This document shows, piece by piece, positions 1 to 7,341 of a stretch of DNA of 64,000 bases. The notes beneath the pieces are model-generated. The model was given only the letters and a program-made list of their open reading frames with translations, ran no database searches and was not told the origin of the DNA. Position 1 is the stretch's first letter. Every line of letters starts with the position of its first letter. The stretch is from JANXMY01 sp964251675 (GTDB lineage Bacteria > Armatimonadota > Armatimonadia > Armatimonadales > Capsulimonadaceae). The position numbers were made by a program, and so were the translations under genes. The stretch covers positions 22,139 to 86,138 of the forward strand of contig CAXUKS010000015.1 in the NCBI GenBank assembly GCA_964251675.1, written 5' to 3'.

Positions 1-564
1 CCGGAAGGGTTCTCGGTATCTGATAGCATCGCCAGAGCTACTCCACGCCACAGGAAAATGCGTCGGAAGTTTCTGCCCCGACACAGAGTGATTGAACCGA
101 TTGACTATCATTCCAGCATTAGCATTGTAAAATTCTAAAACTCGACGTGTTGTTTTGCCCTGAATATCTCCAGTAACTAGTGTCGAGGTTCCATCGCGTG
201 TTATGTGACATGAACTAGTAGACACCAACGAAAATCCTTTCATAAGATGGGTGATATTGCTCACCTCATTCTCAATCATTTTCCGTCTTGTGTTTTCGTC
301 CTTTATTCCATTTTTGTCCAACGCACGAGGCAACTGCTTTCGTACAGCTCTCTGCATTCCCAGTATTGATTTTTCTGATTGAGCGGGAGTCGTTTGGCCG
401 ACATTGAGATTCCAAACAAAAGTCACATGACTCAATCTATCTTCGCGCTTTTGTAGGGATGCAGCCACAGATTGAGGAAGATTATTCGTTTGAGCATAAG
501 TGCGCCCGGTAAGAATGCACACTAATCCCAACATAAGGAAGGGCAAAAAATATTTTGTGTTCAT
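1..564 (-). CDS. Exported protein of unknown function, C-terminus beyond window
   Basis: An uninterrupted reading frame runs from an ATG at 564 off the window edge, giving at least 188 residues. It begins MNTKYFLPFLMLGLVCILTG and continues to TYAQT, a classic signal peptide with cleavage expected after about residue 24 (AYAQ-like). The visible mature part is polar, has one early coiled-coil-like stretch rich in K/R/E, and shows no family I recognise. It is the third gene of a minus-strand run after the DUF1573 gene (1074-1499) and the Cys-rich gene (609-1061), 44 bases behind the latter, so co-transcription is likely. Base composition is clearly more AT-rich than the rest of the window, which suggests relaxed selection or transfer. 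Real gene likely from codon structure and signal peptide; function unknown. Confidence 0.6.
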   Translation of the reverse strand, partial: MNTKYFLPFLMLGLVCILTGRTYAQTNNLPQSVAASLQKREDRLSHVTFVWNLNVGQTTPAQSEKSILGMQRAVRKQLPRALDKNGIKDENTRRKMIENEVSNITHLMKGFSLVSTSSCHITRDGTSTLVTGDIQGKTTRRVLEFYNANAGMIVNRFNHSVSGQKLPTHFPVAWSSSGDAIRYREPFR

Positions 565-608
565 CTCATCTCGCTTCCAGAGCATATTCACGCTAGTGGA
601 ACCACCCA

Positions 609-1061
609 CTATGCTTCTGTATTGGGCGGAACGCAGGTGTTGTAATTGGTATCGGTGGTAGGTTCACCAAGATCAATAAATTCACCCTTATCAGTGTTGC
701 AATGGCACGCTTGATTTAGGTTGTCCCCAATTGCACGGCAATTGCTGAGTACATAATTCTTGAACACAGCATTTCTCCCATTGGTGCAAGGATCGCTTTT
801 TGATCCCTGTTGTTTGTAGTCGCACGTTGAGGTATCAAATGTGTAGTAATAGCAGTACCCCTTGCAGCCGCTGCCAGCGGTTCCTGAGCAATTGGAATAT
901 GAAATCGTGTAAGGGCTAGGCTCGTCTTTGACACATACCCCATAATTTTGCGCGACTTCGGTTTGCCCTTTCGCTGGCGTGGAGATTACTACCAGGTTTC
1001 CAACCGACCAAAGACAGAAAGCTAAGAGCAGAGGTGAAAGACGATTAAACAGGATTTTCAT
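609..1061 (-). CDS. Small exported ten-cysteine protein, unknown function
   Basis: This encodes 150 residues. An N-terminal signal peptide (MKILFNRLSPLLLAFCLW, then VVISTPAKGQ) is followed by a mature region with ten cysteines, including the motifs GSGCKGYCYYY and NQACHCNTD. The even count suggests up to five disulfides outside the cytoplasm. It lies 12 bases downstream of the DUF1573 gene and 44 bases upstream of the partial exported gene, all on the minus strand. The pairing of a DUF1573 protein with a short Cys-rich exported protein suggests a surface or envelope assembly, but that is inference. I do not recognise the family. AT-rich like its neighbours. Confidence 0.6.
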   Translation of the reverse strand: MKILFNRLSPLLLAFCLWSVGNLVVISTPAKGQTEVAQNYGVCVKDEPSPYTISYSNCSGTAGSGCKGYCYYYTFDTSTCDYKQQGSKSDPCTNGRNAVFKNYVLSNCRAIGDNLNQACHCNTDKGEFIDLGEPTTDTNYNTCVPPNTEA

Positions 1062-1073
1062 TTTAGTTTCCTT

Positions 1074-1499
1074 TTATTGCAGTCGGAACCGAATTGTTCC
1101 TACCTGTTGCCAGGTTTTTTGGTTGGAATGTAGTCGTATGATTACGGCTTTCGCTTGTTGGCCCTTGCTAATACCATATGTATCTACTTCCAACTTAACG
1201 AGTTCGCTTTGAAGCGGAGCCAATGGCTTTTCAGGCACAGAGGCCACAGTACAACCGCAACCAGGTTGGGCATCCACCTCCACAGGCACAGACGACAGGT
1301 TAATCAGCCGCACCGTGTCTGTGACCATGCTTCCGGCCTTGACCGTACCTGCGTCATAGCTCAGGTTGCGGATAATGACGCCGTGGCCGGGGGTATGGGC
1401 AAGGGCACTTTGCAGCACCCACAAGACGCCCAGAATAATCAGCGTCGGCGGGCCGAGGCGGTGAAGGGCTTTGAGAGCATTGGCACGAGCAGCAGGCAT
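1074..1499 (-). CDS. DUF1573 domain exported protein
   Basis: The likely start is the ATG at 1499 (MPAARANALKALHRLG), giving 141 residues; a longer start at 1553 would add a non-signal-like extension. A hydrophobic segment (LIILGVLWVLQSALA) around residues 18-32 serves as signal peptide or anchor. The rest matches DUF1573, an Ig-like beta-sandwich: 'YDAGTVKAGSMVTDTVRLIN' followed by GCGCTVAS, where the paired cysteines are characteristic. DUF1573 proteins are exported and of unknown biochemical role. This gene is first in a three-gene minus-strand run. Upstream, at 1569-1634, lie three perfect 22-bp repeats that could be its control region. Confidence 0.75.
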   Translation of the reverse strand: MPAARANALKALHRLGPPTLIILGVLWVLQSALAHTPGHGVIIRNLSYDAGTVKAGSMVTDTVRLINLSSVPVEVDAQPGCGCTVASVPEKPLAPLQSELVKLEVDTYGISKGQQAKAVIIRLHSNQKTWQQVGTIRFRLQ

Positions 1500-1568
1500 A
1501 GTCGGCGGTTCCTCAGTGAGTACGAAACTGAAACCAGACAAAGACCAAAGCAAGCGTTTCAGCCCACC

Positions 1569-1634
1569 GAAGGGGGCGGAAAGAATGTCAGAAGGGGGCG
1601 GAAAGAATGTCAGAAGGGGGCGGAAAGAATGTCA
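1569..1634. repeat. Three perfect tandem copies of a 22-bp unit
   Basis: Copies lie at 1569-1590, 1591-1612 and 1613-1634 with no mismatch. Each contains GGGGGCGGAAAGAATGTCA. Read on the minus strand each unit begins TGACATTCTTTCCGCC, so the array sits 70-135 bases upstream of the DUF1573 start at 1499. A 22-bp period is close to two helical turns, which fits an iterated protein-binding site. Repeated TGACAT...CCGC units are also reminiscent of IS21-type transposon ends; no transposase is present. Confidence 0.85.
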
Positions 1635-1921
1635 GTAAAGATATTAGAACAGCATTCCGGGGCTTGCGAATGCCGGTGCGCGGTCGAGCAGTGATTGGGT
1701 GCGCTGGAATGAGTATACAGCAGCCGTTGGGGTTTGTCAAGGGGTTGGCAGATTATTTTTACGACTATTTTTGCGGCGGCATTTGGCCCGCGTTTCGGCC
1801 TGTGACGGGGAGAAGAACCTCACCCCCGCCCTCTCCTTCTGAAAGGCGAGGGAGCCGGAAGTTAGGAAAGAGCTGGACAGGCGAGGAGGGCGCAGCAAGC
1901 AGCGCCCCCACGCGGAAATCC

Positions 1922-1973
1922 TAATCCTCCCTTTAGGGAGGACCCTGTGACGCAGGAACAAGGTGGTAGGTCT
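1922..1973 (+). repeat. Dispersed palindromic repeat, single copy (locus 1)
   Basis: Contains the stem TCCTCCC-TTTA-GGGAGGA followed by ACCCTGTGACGCAGGAACA and AGGTGGTAGGTCT. The same layout occurs at 8470-8610 and 15661-15798, where the stem reads TCCTTCC-TTTA-GGAAGGA. The T-to-C change in one arm is matched by an A-to-G change in the other. Confidence 0.85.
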
Positions 1974-1980
1974 TCGGGCG

Positions 1981-1989
1981 TGGTATAAT
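1981..1989 (+). promoter_or_regulatory. Extended -10 promoter for the glucoamylase gene
   Basis: TGGTATAAT is an extended -10 box (TGN plus a perfect TATAAT), 25 bases before the ATG at 2015. No good -35 box exists at the expected distance, where the repeat's right end lies. The leader then carries GCAGGAAC as ribosome-binding site. Confidence 0.5.
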
Positions 1990-2014
1990 AGGCGCAGGAA
2001 CCCTGAGAACTATT

Positions 2015-4063
2015 ATGCCCCGAGACATCCCCATTGCCAATGGCAATTTACTTTTAACCTTTGATTCGCGCTATACCCTTCGCGATGTCTACTATCCCTA
2101 TGTCGGACAGGCCAACCACACACGCGGGCAGGCGTGCCGCTTTGGCGTCTGGGTGGACGGCCAGATGTCCTGGATTTCCGAGCCGTCGTGGGAGAAAACC
2201 CTGCGCTATGAGGACGAGACGCTGATTACGCTGGTCACGCTCACGCACTGGGGGCTGGGCCTGCGCCTGACCTGCCGGGACTGCGTGGACTTTGACCGCG
2301 ATGTCTATGTCCGCAAAGTGGAGATCGAGAACCTGCACGACGAGCCGCGTGATGTGCGCCTGTTCTGGCATCACGACTTTAATCTCAACGAGTCGCAGGA
2401 AGGCAACACGGCCTATTACGCCCCCAATTTGCACGCGATGATCCACTACAAAGGCAAAACGTGGATGCTGGCGAATGTGTGCGTCGAAGGCGACGGCCCC
2501 ACCCATGACGGCCATGAGTTCGGCGTCCGGCACTACGCCATCGGCGTTTCCCGCGCCCACGGCGCGGAAGGGACCTGGCGCGATGCCGAAGACGGGGAGC
2601 TGGGCATGAACGCCGTCGCGCAGGGGTCCGTGGACAGCACCATCGGGGCGCACGTCGACCTGCACCGCACGGCCACGGTCTACTACTGGCTGGCGGCAGG
2701 CGAGGACTACGCCGCCGTCAAACTGATCAACAACCTCGTCGTGCAGCGTGGCCCGGAATTCTTCCAGCACCGGGCACGGATTTACTGGAACCAGTGGGTC
2801 AACAAGGACGACATCCCCTACGGCGACCTGCCGGGGCCGCTGGTCACGCTTTACAAGCAGTCGCTGCTGATTTTGCGGACGCAGATCGACAACCGAGGCG
2901 CGATCATCGCCGCTAACGACTCGGACTACCTGACCTTCAATAACGACACCTATTCGTATATGTGGCCGCGTGACGGGGCGCTCGTCGCCTATGCGTTAGA
3001 CCTGGCCGGGCAGCCGGATGTGACGCGCTCGTTTTACGAGTTCTGCAAAGACGTTCTTCTGCCCGAAGGCTACCTGCTGCACAAGTACAACCCGGACAAG
3101 TCGCTGGGGTCGTCGTGGCACCCCTGGACTGACGGCGTGGGGGGGCAGCAGCTTCCCATTCAGGAAGACGAGACCGCGCTGGTGATCTGGGCCTTGTGGG
3201 AGCATTACACCCGCTACCGGGACGTAGAGTTTATTCGCGGCCTGTACGCCCCGCTTATCCGCCGGGCGGGCGAGTTTCTGGCCTCTTATGTGGAGCCGCA
3301 TACCGGCCTGCCCGGCCCGTCGTATGACCTGTGGGAAGAGCGCCACGGCATTCACACATTCACTGTTGCCGCCGTGTGGGCGGGCCTGAACGCCGCCGCG
3401 AACTTCGCCGAGACCTTTGGCGACGAGGAGCACGCGCAGAGCTTCCGCAAGGCGCAGGCAGGCTTCAAGCAGGCCGCGCTGACATACCTGTGGGATGCCG
3501 AGCGCAGCCGCTTCGTCCGCCGCGTCACCGTGGACCCGGTGACGGGCCTGGTGGATGCCGACATCAACATCGACGCCAGCCTGTACGGCATTTTCCAGTT
3601 TGGAATGCTGGCCGCCGACGACCCCAAAGTGGTCGCCACGATGGAGCAGATTGAAGAGCGTCTGTGGTGCAAGACCGACATCGGCGGCGTCGCCCGCTAT
3701 GAGAATGACTACTACCACCAGATCAGCCAGGACATCGACAGCGTCCCTGGCAACCCGTGGATTATCTGTACCCTGTGGCTGGCCGAGTGGTATATCGCCA
3801 AAGCCAAGACGCCGAATGACCTGACCCATGCTCTGGACATCTTAGAGTGGGTCCGCAAGCACACACTAGAATCGGGTGTGCTGGCCGAGCAAATCCACCC
3901 GTACAACGGCGACCCCATCTCCGTGTCTCCGCTCACCTGGTCCCATGCGACCGTCGTGATGACCGTCCGCGAGTATCTGGCGAAGCTCGACACGCTCTTT
4001 GAGGACGCCTCCAAAGAGTCGCTCCTGACCGGAGACGTAGACCTGTACGAAATGGCGGATTAG
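2015..4063 (+). CDS. Glycoside hydrolase family 15 (glucoamylase-like)
   Basis: This encodes 682 residues. Residues about 1-260 form the bacterial N-terminal beta-sandwich domain and 280-660 the (alpha/alpha)6 catalytic barrel. Recognisable GH15 signatures include NNDTYSYMWPRDGALVAYAL in the barrel, SYDLWEERHG around residue 440 (first Glu as likely general acid) and VLAEQIHPYNGDP near residue 630 (Glu as likely general base). The family releases glucose from alpha-1,4-glucans or related glucosides by inversion. No signal peptide is visible, so it probably acts in the cytoplasm on storage glucan or trehalose-like substrates. It stands alone between a repeat-rich region and an antitoxin-like gene. 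Exact substrate cannot be read from the sequence. Confidence 0.9.
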   Translation: MPRDIPIANGNLLLTFDSRYTLRDVYYPYVGQANHTRGQACRFGVWVDGQMSWISEPSWEKTLRYEDETLITLVTLTHWGLGLRLTCRDCVDFDRDVYVRKVEIENLHDEPRDVRLFWHHDFNLNESQEGNTAYYAPNLHAMIHYKGKTWMLANVCVEGDGPTHDGHEFGVRHYAIGVSRAHGAEGTWRDAEDGELGMNAVAQGSVDSTIGAHVDLHRTATVYYWLAAGEDYAAVKLINNLVVQRGPEFFQHRARIYWNQWVNKDDIPYGDLPGPLVTLYKQSLLILRTQIDNRGAIIAANDSDYLTFNNDTYSYMWPRDGALVAYALDLAGQPDVTRSFYEFCKDVLLPEGYLLHKYNPDKSLGSSWHPWTDGVGGQQLPIQEDETALVIWALWEHYTRYRDVEFIRGLYAPLIRRAGEFLASYVEPHTGLPGPSYDLWEERHGIHTFTVAAVWAGLNAAANFAETFGDEEHAQSFRKAQAGFKQAALTYLWDAERSRFVRRVTVDPVTGLVDADINIDASLYGIFQFGMLAADDPKVVATMEQIEERLWCKTDIGGVARYENDYYHQISQDIDSVPGNPWIICTLWLAEWYIAKAKTPNDLTHALDILEWVRKHTLESGVLAEQIHPYNGDPISVSPLTWSHATVVMTVREYLAKLDTLFEDASKESLLTGDVDLYEMAD

Positions 4064-4084
4064 GAAACGATCAGGAGAAGAGCA

Positions 4085-4366
4085 ATGACAGTGACTTTGG
4101 AGTTCTCCCCGGATGTCGAAGAGCGACTGCGGACCAACGCCGCCGTTCACGGCCTGCCCGTCACCGAATATTTGGTAACACTGGCGCAGAATGACCCTCT
4201 TATTGATCTGTCCGAGTTCCGGGACATGGCAGACTTTGAGGAGTCCGTGGCCGAACTGCGCGAGGGCTTTGCCGATTTAGAAGCCGGGCGCACGATTTCT
4301 CTGGAAGAAATGGCCTTAGAACTCGCGGCACGACGCAAAGCACGAAAGGTTGAGGCCACGGGTTGA
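4085..4366 (+). CDS. Antitoxin-like protein without a visible toxin
   Basis: This encodes 93 residues starting MTVTLEFSPDVEERLRTNAA. The first 40 residues look like a ribbon-helix-helix-type small DNA-binding fold, and the remainder is strongly acidic helix (FEESVAELREGFADLEAGR) ending in a basic tail. Such proteins usually precede a RelE- or PIN-type toxin gene. Here the next ~180 bases are a large inverted-repeat element (4354-4522) that overlaps the last codons and stop, and no toxin frame follows. A clear ribosome-binding site (AGGAGAAG) precedes the ATG. The assignment as antitoxin is by general resemblance. Confidence 0.6.
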   Translation: MTVTLEFSPDVEERLRTNAAVHGLPVTEYLVTLAQNDPLIDLSEFRDMADFEESVAELREGFADLEAGRTISLEEMALELAARRKARKVEATG

Positions 4367-4522
4367 AACCCGAGGCTCAGAAAAGTCCACCGTGCAGGGC
4401 ACGTAAGGATGCCAAGACGAAAGCCGGTGCTTCCTGTTTTGGTTCCCCCATTATTGGGGGTGAGGGGTCTTGTGTCCTCTGGACACTGGGCACTTTCCAG
4501 CCTCGGGTTTCAACCCGTGGCC
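4354..4522. repeat. Inverted-repeat element with 24-bp perfect ends
   Basis: Positions 4354-4377 and 4499-4522 are exact 24-base inverted repeats, each itself containing the palindromic run CGGGTTGAAACCCG or its complement. The 121-base interior holds a second palindrome, CCCCCATTATTGGGGG, at 4445-4460. It is non-coding, has terminal inverted repeats and a size typical of miniature transposable elements. The left end overlaps the end of the antitoxin-like gene, so the last amino acids (VEATG) and its TGA come from the element. The core palindrome recurs at 14555-14680. Confidence 0.8.
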
Positions 4523-4551
4523 TTTCAGAGCATGGCGTGTCTTGAAGTATT

Positions 4552-4926
4552 ATGTCTACAATGACGGGCTGCGGCTGTCTATTATTGATGCTTTTGTCTG
4601 TGCCGGGCAGCATCCTGATTGCCGTCCTGCGCCGCCCCAGCCCTAATTATGATACGCTGATAGGGCTGCTAAACAATTTTGTAATGGGTGGCGCTCGCGG
4701 ACAGGCGGAAGTAAACGCCATCCATGCACTGAATAGCGCGGTTGGGTCCTTTACACCGGGCGGGTCTCCTCCTTATCTGGATGAGGCCGCATTGGCGGAA
4801 GTGTTTCGGGCGTTTCTGAGAAACCGTAACATCAGCGTGCCAGAGACCCCAGCAGAAAGCAGCGGAGTTTGGCCCCCGCCGCCGAACTTCAGCATCACGC
4901 CGCCAGACAGCAGGAACGAGAAGTAA
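4552..4926 (+). CDS. Hypothetical small membrane-anchored protein
   Basis: This encodes 124 residues. An N-terminal hydrophobic segment (CLLLMLLSVPGSILIAVL, about residues 9-26) is a membrane anchor or signal, followed by a soluble proline-rich part with no recognisable domain. An alternative ATG at 4561 (MTGCGC) would trim three residues. Its 3' end (4913-4926, including the stop) is repeated exactly at 4927-4940, just before pgeF, so the two genes are only 20 bases apart and probably share a transcript. No function can be assigned. Confidence 0.5.
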   Translation: MSTMTGCGCLLLMLLSVPGSILIAVLRRPSPNYDTLIGLLNNFVMGGARGQAEVNAIHALNSAVGSFTPGGSPPYLDEAALAEVFRAFLRNRNISVPETPAESSGVWPPPPNFSITPPDSRNEK

Positions 4927-4940
4927 GGAACGAGAAGTAA
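4913..4940 (+). repeat. 14-bp tandem duplication across a stop codon
   Basis: GGAACGAGAAGTAA occurs twice in direct succession (4913-4926 and 4927-4940). The first copy encodes the C-terminus and TAA stop of the upstream protein; the second lies in the gap and provides AAGGAA, the likely ribosome-binding site for pgeF (ATG at 4947). Confidence 0.9.
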
Positions 4941-4946
4941 GAACCA

Positions 4947-5762
4947 ATGACCGGATGGCGCAAACAACCTGTGGGCGACCTGCCGCTGTATCAGGCACGG
5001 ACGATGGCCTGGCTGCCGCGTGTGGTGCAGGGCTTCACCACCCGGCACGGAGGGGTGAGTGTGGCCCCGTATGAGTCGCTCAATCTGGGCGGGCACGTCG
5101 GCGATGTACCCGCGTCGGTGCAGGCAAACCGGCAGCGGCTGTGGTCGGATTTGGGGGTTGCCGAGGGGCAGGTGGCGCTGGCCGAGCAGGTGCATGGGGC
5201 GGAAGTCGCACGGGTGACAGCGGGGAGCGCTCCGGTGCCGGGCGCGGACGGGCTGGTGACGGACACGCCGGGGCTGCTGCTGCTGCTGTTTTTTGCGGAC
5301 TGCGTGCCAATTTATATTTACGATCCGAGCAAAAAAGCCGTGGGGCTGGCCCACGCGGGCTGGCGGGGCACGGCGGCCAACATCGGGGCGCGGACGCTGG
5401 AAACGATGACGCGGGAGTTTGGCAGCAAACCCGGCGACTGCCTTGCCGCTGTGGGGCCGAGCATCGGGGCGGAAAGCTACGAAGTCGGGCCGGAAGTGGC
5501 AGATCAATTCCGCACGATGCCTGCCGCACGGGCGGCGAACGTTGTCCTGCCGCGCAGCGAGTTCGGCGGGACGTATACGCTGAACCTGCGGGCGGTGATT
5601 TTTCAGCAGCTTCTGCATGCGGGCCTGCCGGCAGGGGCAATTGCCGTCTGCGACGAAGACACGTATCGCAATCGGCAGGACTTTTTTTCGTATCGACGCG
5701 ACGGTATCACAGGACGCATGGGAGCGTTTCTGGGTATCGAGGAGAAAAAGATAGGATTATGA
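4947..5762 (+). CDS. pgeF: Peptidoglycan editing factor PgeF (laccase-domain, YfiH family)
   Basis: This encodes 271 residues, normal length for the family. Diagnostic motifs are TRHGGVS and YESLNLGGHVGD near the N-terminus, LAEQVHG (metal-site His), LLLLFFADCVPIYIYDP (Cys ligand) and LAHAGWRGTAANI (His ligand), then AVGPSIGAESYEVG. YfiH/PgeF proteins were called polyphenol oxidases; reported activities include hydrolysis of mis-incorporated amino acids from peptidoglycan precursors and purine nucleoside processing. All Zn/Cu-site residues I can place are present. The gene follows a small membrane-protein gene by 20 bases. A cytoplasmic location is expected. Confidence 0.92.
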   Translation: MTGWRKQPVGDLPLYQARTMAWLPRVVQGFTTRHGGVSVAPYESLNLGGHVGDVPASVQANRQRLWSDLGVAEGQVALAEQVHGAEVARVTAGSAPVPGADGLVTDTPGLLLLLFFADCVPIYIYDPSKKAVGLAHAGWRGTAANIGARTLETMTREFGSKPGDCLAAVGPSIGAESYEVGPEVADQFRTMPAARAANVVLPRSEFGGTYTLNLRAVIFQQLLHAGLPAGAIAVCDEDTYRNRQDFFSYRRDGITGRMGAFLGIEEKKIGL

Positions 5763-5841
5763 CGAGATATAGTCATTGACCGCGAACGGGTGCAGCCGTC
5801 AGAATAAACGAAATGGAACCGTAGGTAATAGAAAGAGGGTA

Positions 5842-5917
5842 GGGGCAAGCCCTGCCCTTACAAGCGAGTGGCGAGACAAGCGAGTGGCGAGGATTGGGGA
5901 GGGGCGGGGCTTGCCCC
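5842..5917. repeat. GC-rich inverted repeat with internal tandem duplication
   Basis: GGGGCAAGCCCTGCCC (5842-5857) and GGGCGGGGCTTGCCCC (5902-5917) are inverted copies with one mismatch. Between them CAAGCGAGTGGCGAGA (5861-5876) is repeated at 5877-5892 with one mismatch. The structure lies in the 206-base gap between pgeF and obg and could act as a terminator-like stem-loop, though no T-run follows. Confidence 0.65.
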
Positions 5918-5968
5918 CGCCCTTTGTAAAAACGCCTTCGCCCGTCGCTCCATAGCAGGTAAAGTGAT

Positions 5969-7330
5969 ATGATATTTGTAGATGAAGTCGTGATTGATGT
6001 AAAGGCCGGGGACGGGGGCAATGGCTCGGTGTCGTTCCGGCGCGAGAAGTATGTGCCCAATGGCGGGCCGAACGGCGGGGATGGGGGCAAGGGCGGGGAC
6101 ATTTACTTGGAATCCGACTCCAACCTGTCTACGCTTTTGGACTTTCGGTACCAGCGTCATTATGAGGCCTTGCGGGGCATTCATGGCACAAGCCGGGATA
6201 TGCACGGCAGCAATGCCGGGGATGTGACGCTGAAAGTGCCGCTCGGCACGACGGCCACCGAAGAGGGGACGGGGCGCATTCTCGCCGACCTGACCAAGCA
6301 CGGCGACCGGGCGATGATTGCCCGAGGCGGCATGGGCGGGCGCGGCAACGCCCACTTTACGACCTCTACCAAGCAGGCCCCCAAGTTTGCCGAGAACGGG
6401 GAGCCGGGCGAAGAGCGGCAGGTGAAGCTAGAGCTGAAGCTGCTGGCGGATGTTGGTCTGATTGGCTACCCGAATGTCGGCAAAAGTACGCTGATTGCCG
6501 CGCTGTCCGCCGCCCGGCCCAAGATCGCCAACTACCCGTTCACTACCCTCGTGCCGAACCTCGGCGTCGTGCGCGTGGACGAGGAGCGCACTTTTGTGAT
6601 TGCCGATATTCCCGGCCTGATTGAAGGGGCCAGCGAGGGCATCGGGCTGGGCCACCAATTCCTGCGCCATGTGGAGCGGACCCGGCTGCTGTGTCACCTG
6701 ATTGACCTGTCCGACACCACCGGGCGCGAGCCGATGGACGACTACGCGATTATCAACCGTGAGCTGGCAAACTACAGCGACACACTGGCGAAGCTGCCGC
6801 AGATTGTGGTGCTAAACAAAACCGATATCGCCGATCCCGAAATGGTGGAACTGCTCCGGGCCGAGCTGGCCGAGGAAGACATTCCCGTCTTTGCCATCTC
6901 CGCCGCCACCCGTCAGGGACTGGAGCCACTGGTGTACTTCCTGGCCGAGCGTCTGGCCGAGATGCCTCTGCCGCCGCCGTTTGACGATGGCATCCTGCGG
7001 ATTACGGCGAACACCGTCAATGGCCGCCGCGTCACCGACCGCCGCTGGGAGGCCCGCTACGACGCCGCGACTGAGACGTACATCGTTGAAGGCCGTGGCA
7101 TCGAGCGCCTGGTTGCCATGACGCAGCTTGAAAATGAAGACGCCGTCCATCGCCTGCACCGGACAATGGAAAAGAGCGGCATTATCAACAAGCTGCGTAC
7201 CCTGGGCGCCGAGATGGGCGACAGCGTCCGCATCGGCAAGGCCGAATTTGACTTCTTCGACGAGTACGCCGCCGACACGCCCGAAGACGGCGACGCCGCC
7301 GAGGTGGAAGCTGTGGGGACGGAGGGGTAG
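5969..7330 (+). CDS. obg: Obg family GTPase
   Basis: This encodes 453 residues with the full Obg layout. The glycine-rich Obg fold spans residues 1-158 (VKAGDGGNGSVSFRREKYVP, GGRGNAHFTTSTKQAPKFAE). The G domain spans about 159-335, with G1 GYPNVGKST, G3 DIPGLIEGAS, G4 NKTD and G5 SAAT. A C-terminal OCT domain follows at about 345-430 and an acidic tail ends the protein. Obg binds the large ribosomal subunit, helps its maturation and senses guanine nucleotides including ppGpp. It is followed after 11 bases by proB, an arrangement also found elsewhere. All GTPase motifs are intact. Confidence 0.97.
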   Translation: MIFVDEVVIDVKAGDGGNGSVSFRREKYVPNGGPNGGDGGKGGDIYLESDSNLSTLLDFRYQRHYEALRGIHGTSRDMHGSNAGDVTLKVPLGTTATEEGTGRILADLTKHGDRAMIARGGMGGRGNAHFTTSTKQAPKFAENGEPGEERQVKLELKLLADVGLIGYPNVGKSTLIAALSAARPKIANYPFTTLVPNLGVVRVDEERTFVIADIPGLIEGASEGIGLGHQFLRHVERTRLLCHLIDLSDTTGREPMDDYAIINRELANYSDTLAKLPQIVVLNKTDIADPEMVELLRAELAEEDIPVFAISAATRQGLEPLVYFLAERLAEMPLPPPFDDGILRITANTVNGRRVTDRRWEARYDAATETYIVEGRGIERLVAMTQLENEDAVHRLHRTMEKSGIINKLRTLGAEMGDSVRIGKAEFDFFDEYAADTPEDGDAAEVEAVGTEG

Positions 7331-7341
7331 GTTCCTCTCTT

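Larger units (their letters stand above)
1635..2014. other. Intergenic region between divergent exported-protein run and glucoamylase
   Basis: No convincing gene. It holds a low-complexity GC-rich stretch around 1807-1870 (CACCCCCGCCCTCTCC followed by GGCGAGGGAG) that can fold on itself, then the dispersed palindromic element at 1922-1973, then an extended -10 box just before the glucoamylase gene. Short frames here on both strands lack codon structure. Confidence 0.6.

Noticed and set aside
1569..1634. CRISPR array
   Set aside because: Repeats are directly abutting with no spacers, and no cas genes occur in the window.
1155..1694. Plus-strand frame over the DUF1573 gene
   Set aside because: Overlaps a recognised DUF1573 gene on the other strand and runs through the 22-bp repeats.
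4363..4545. 60-residue frame inside the inverted-repeat element
   Set aside because: Made of the element itself; no RBS and no homology recognised.
5141..5779. Gly/Arg-rich frame over pgeF
   Set aside because: Out-of-frame reading of pgeF, whose motifs are unambiguous.
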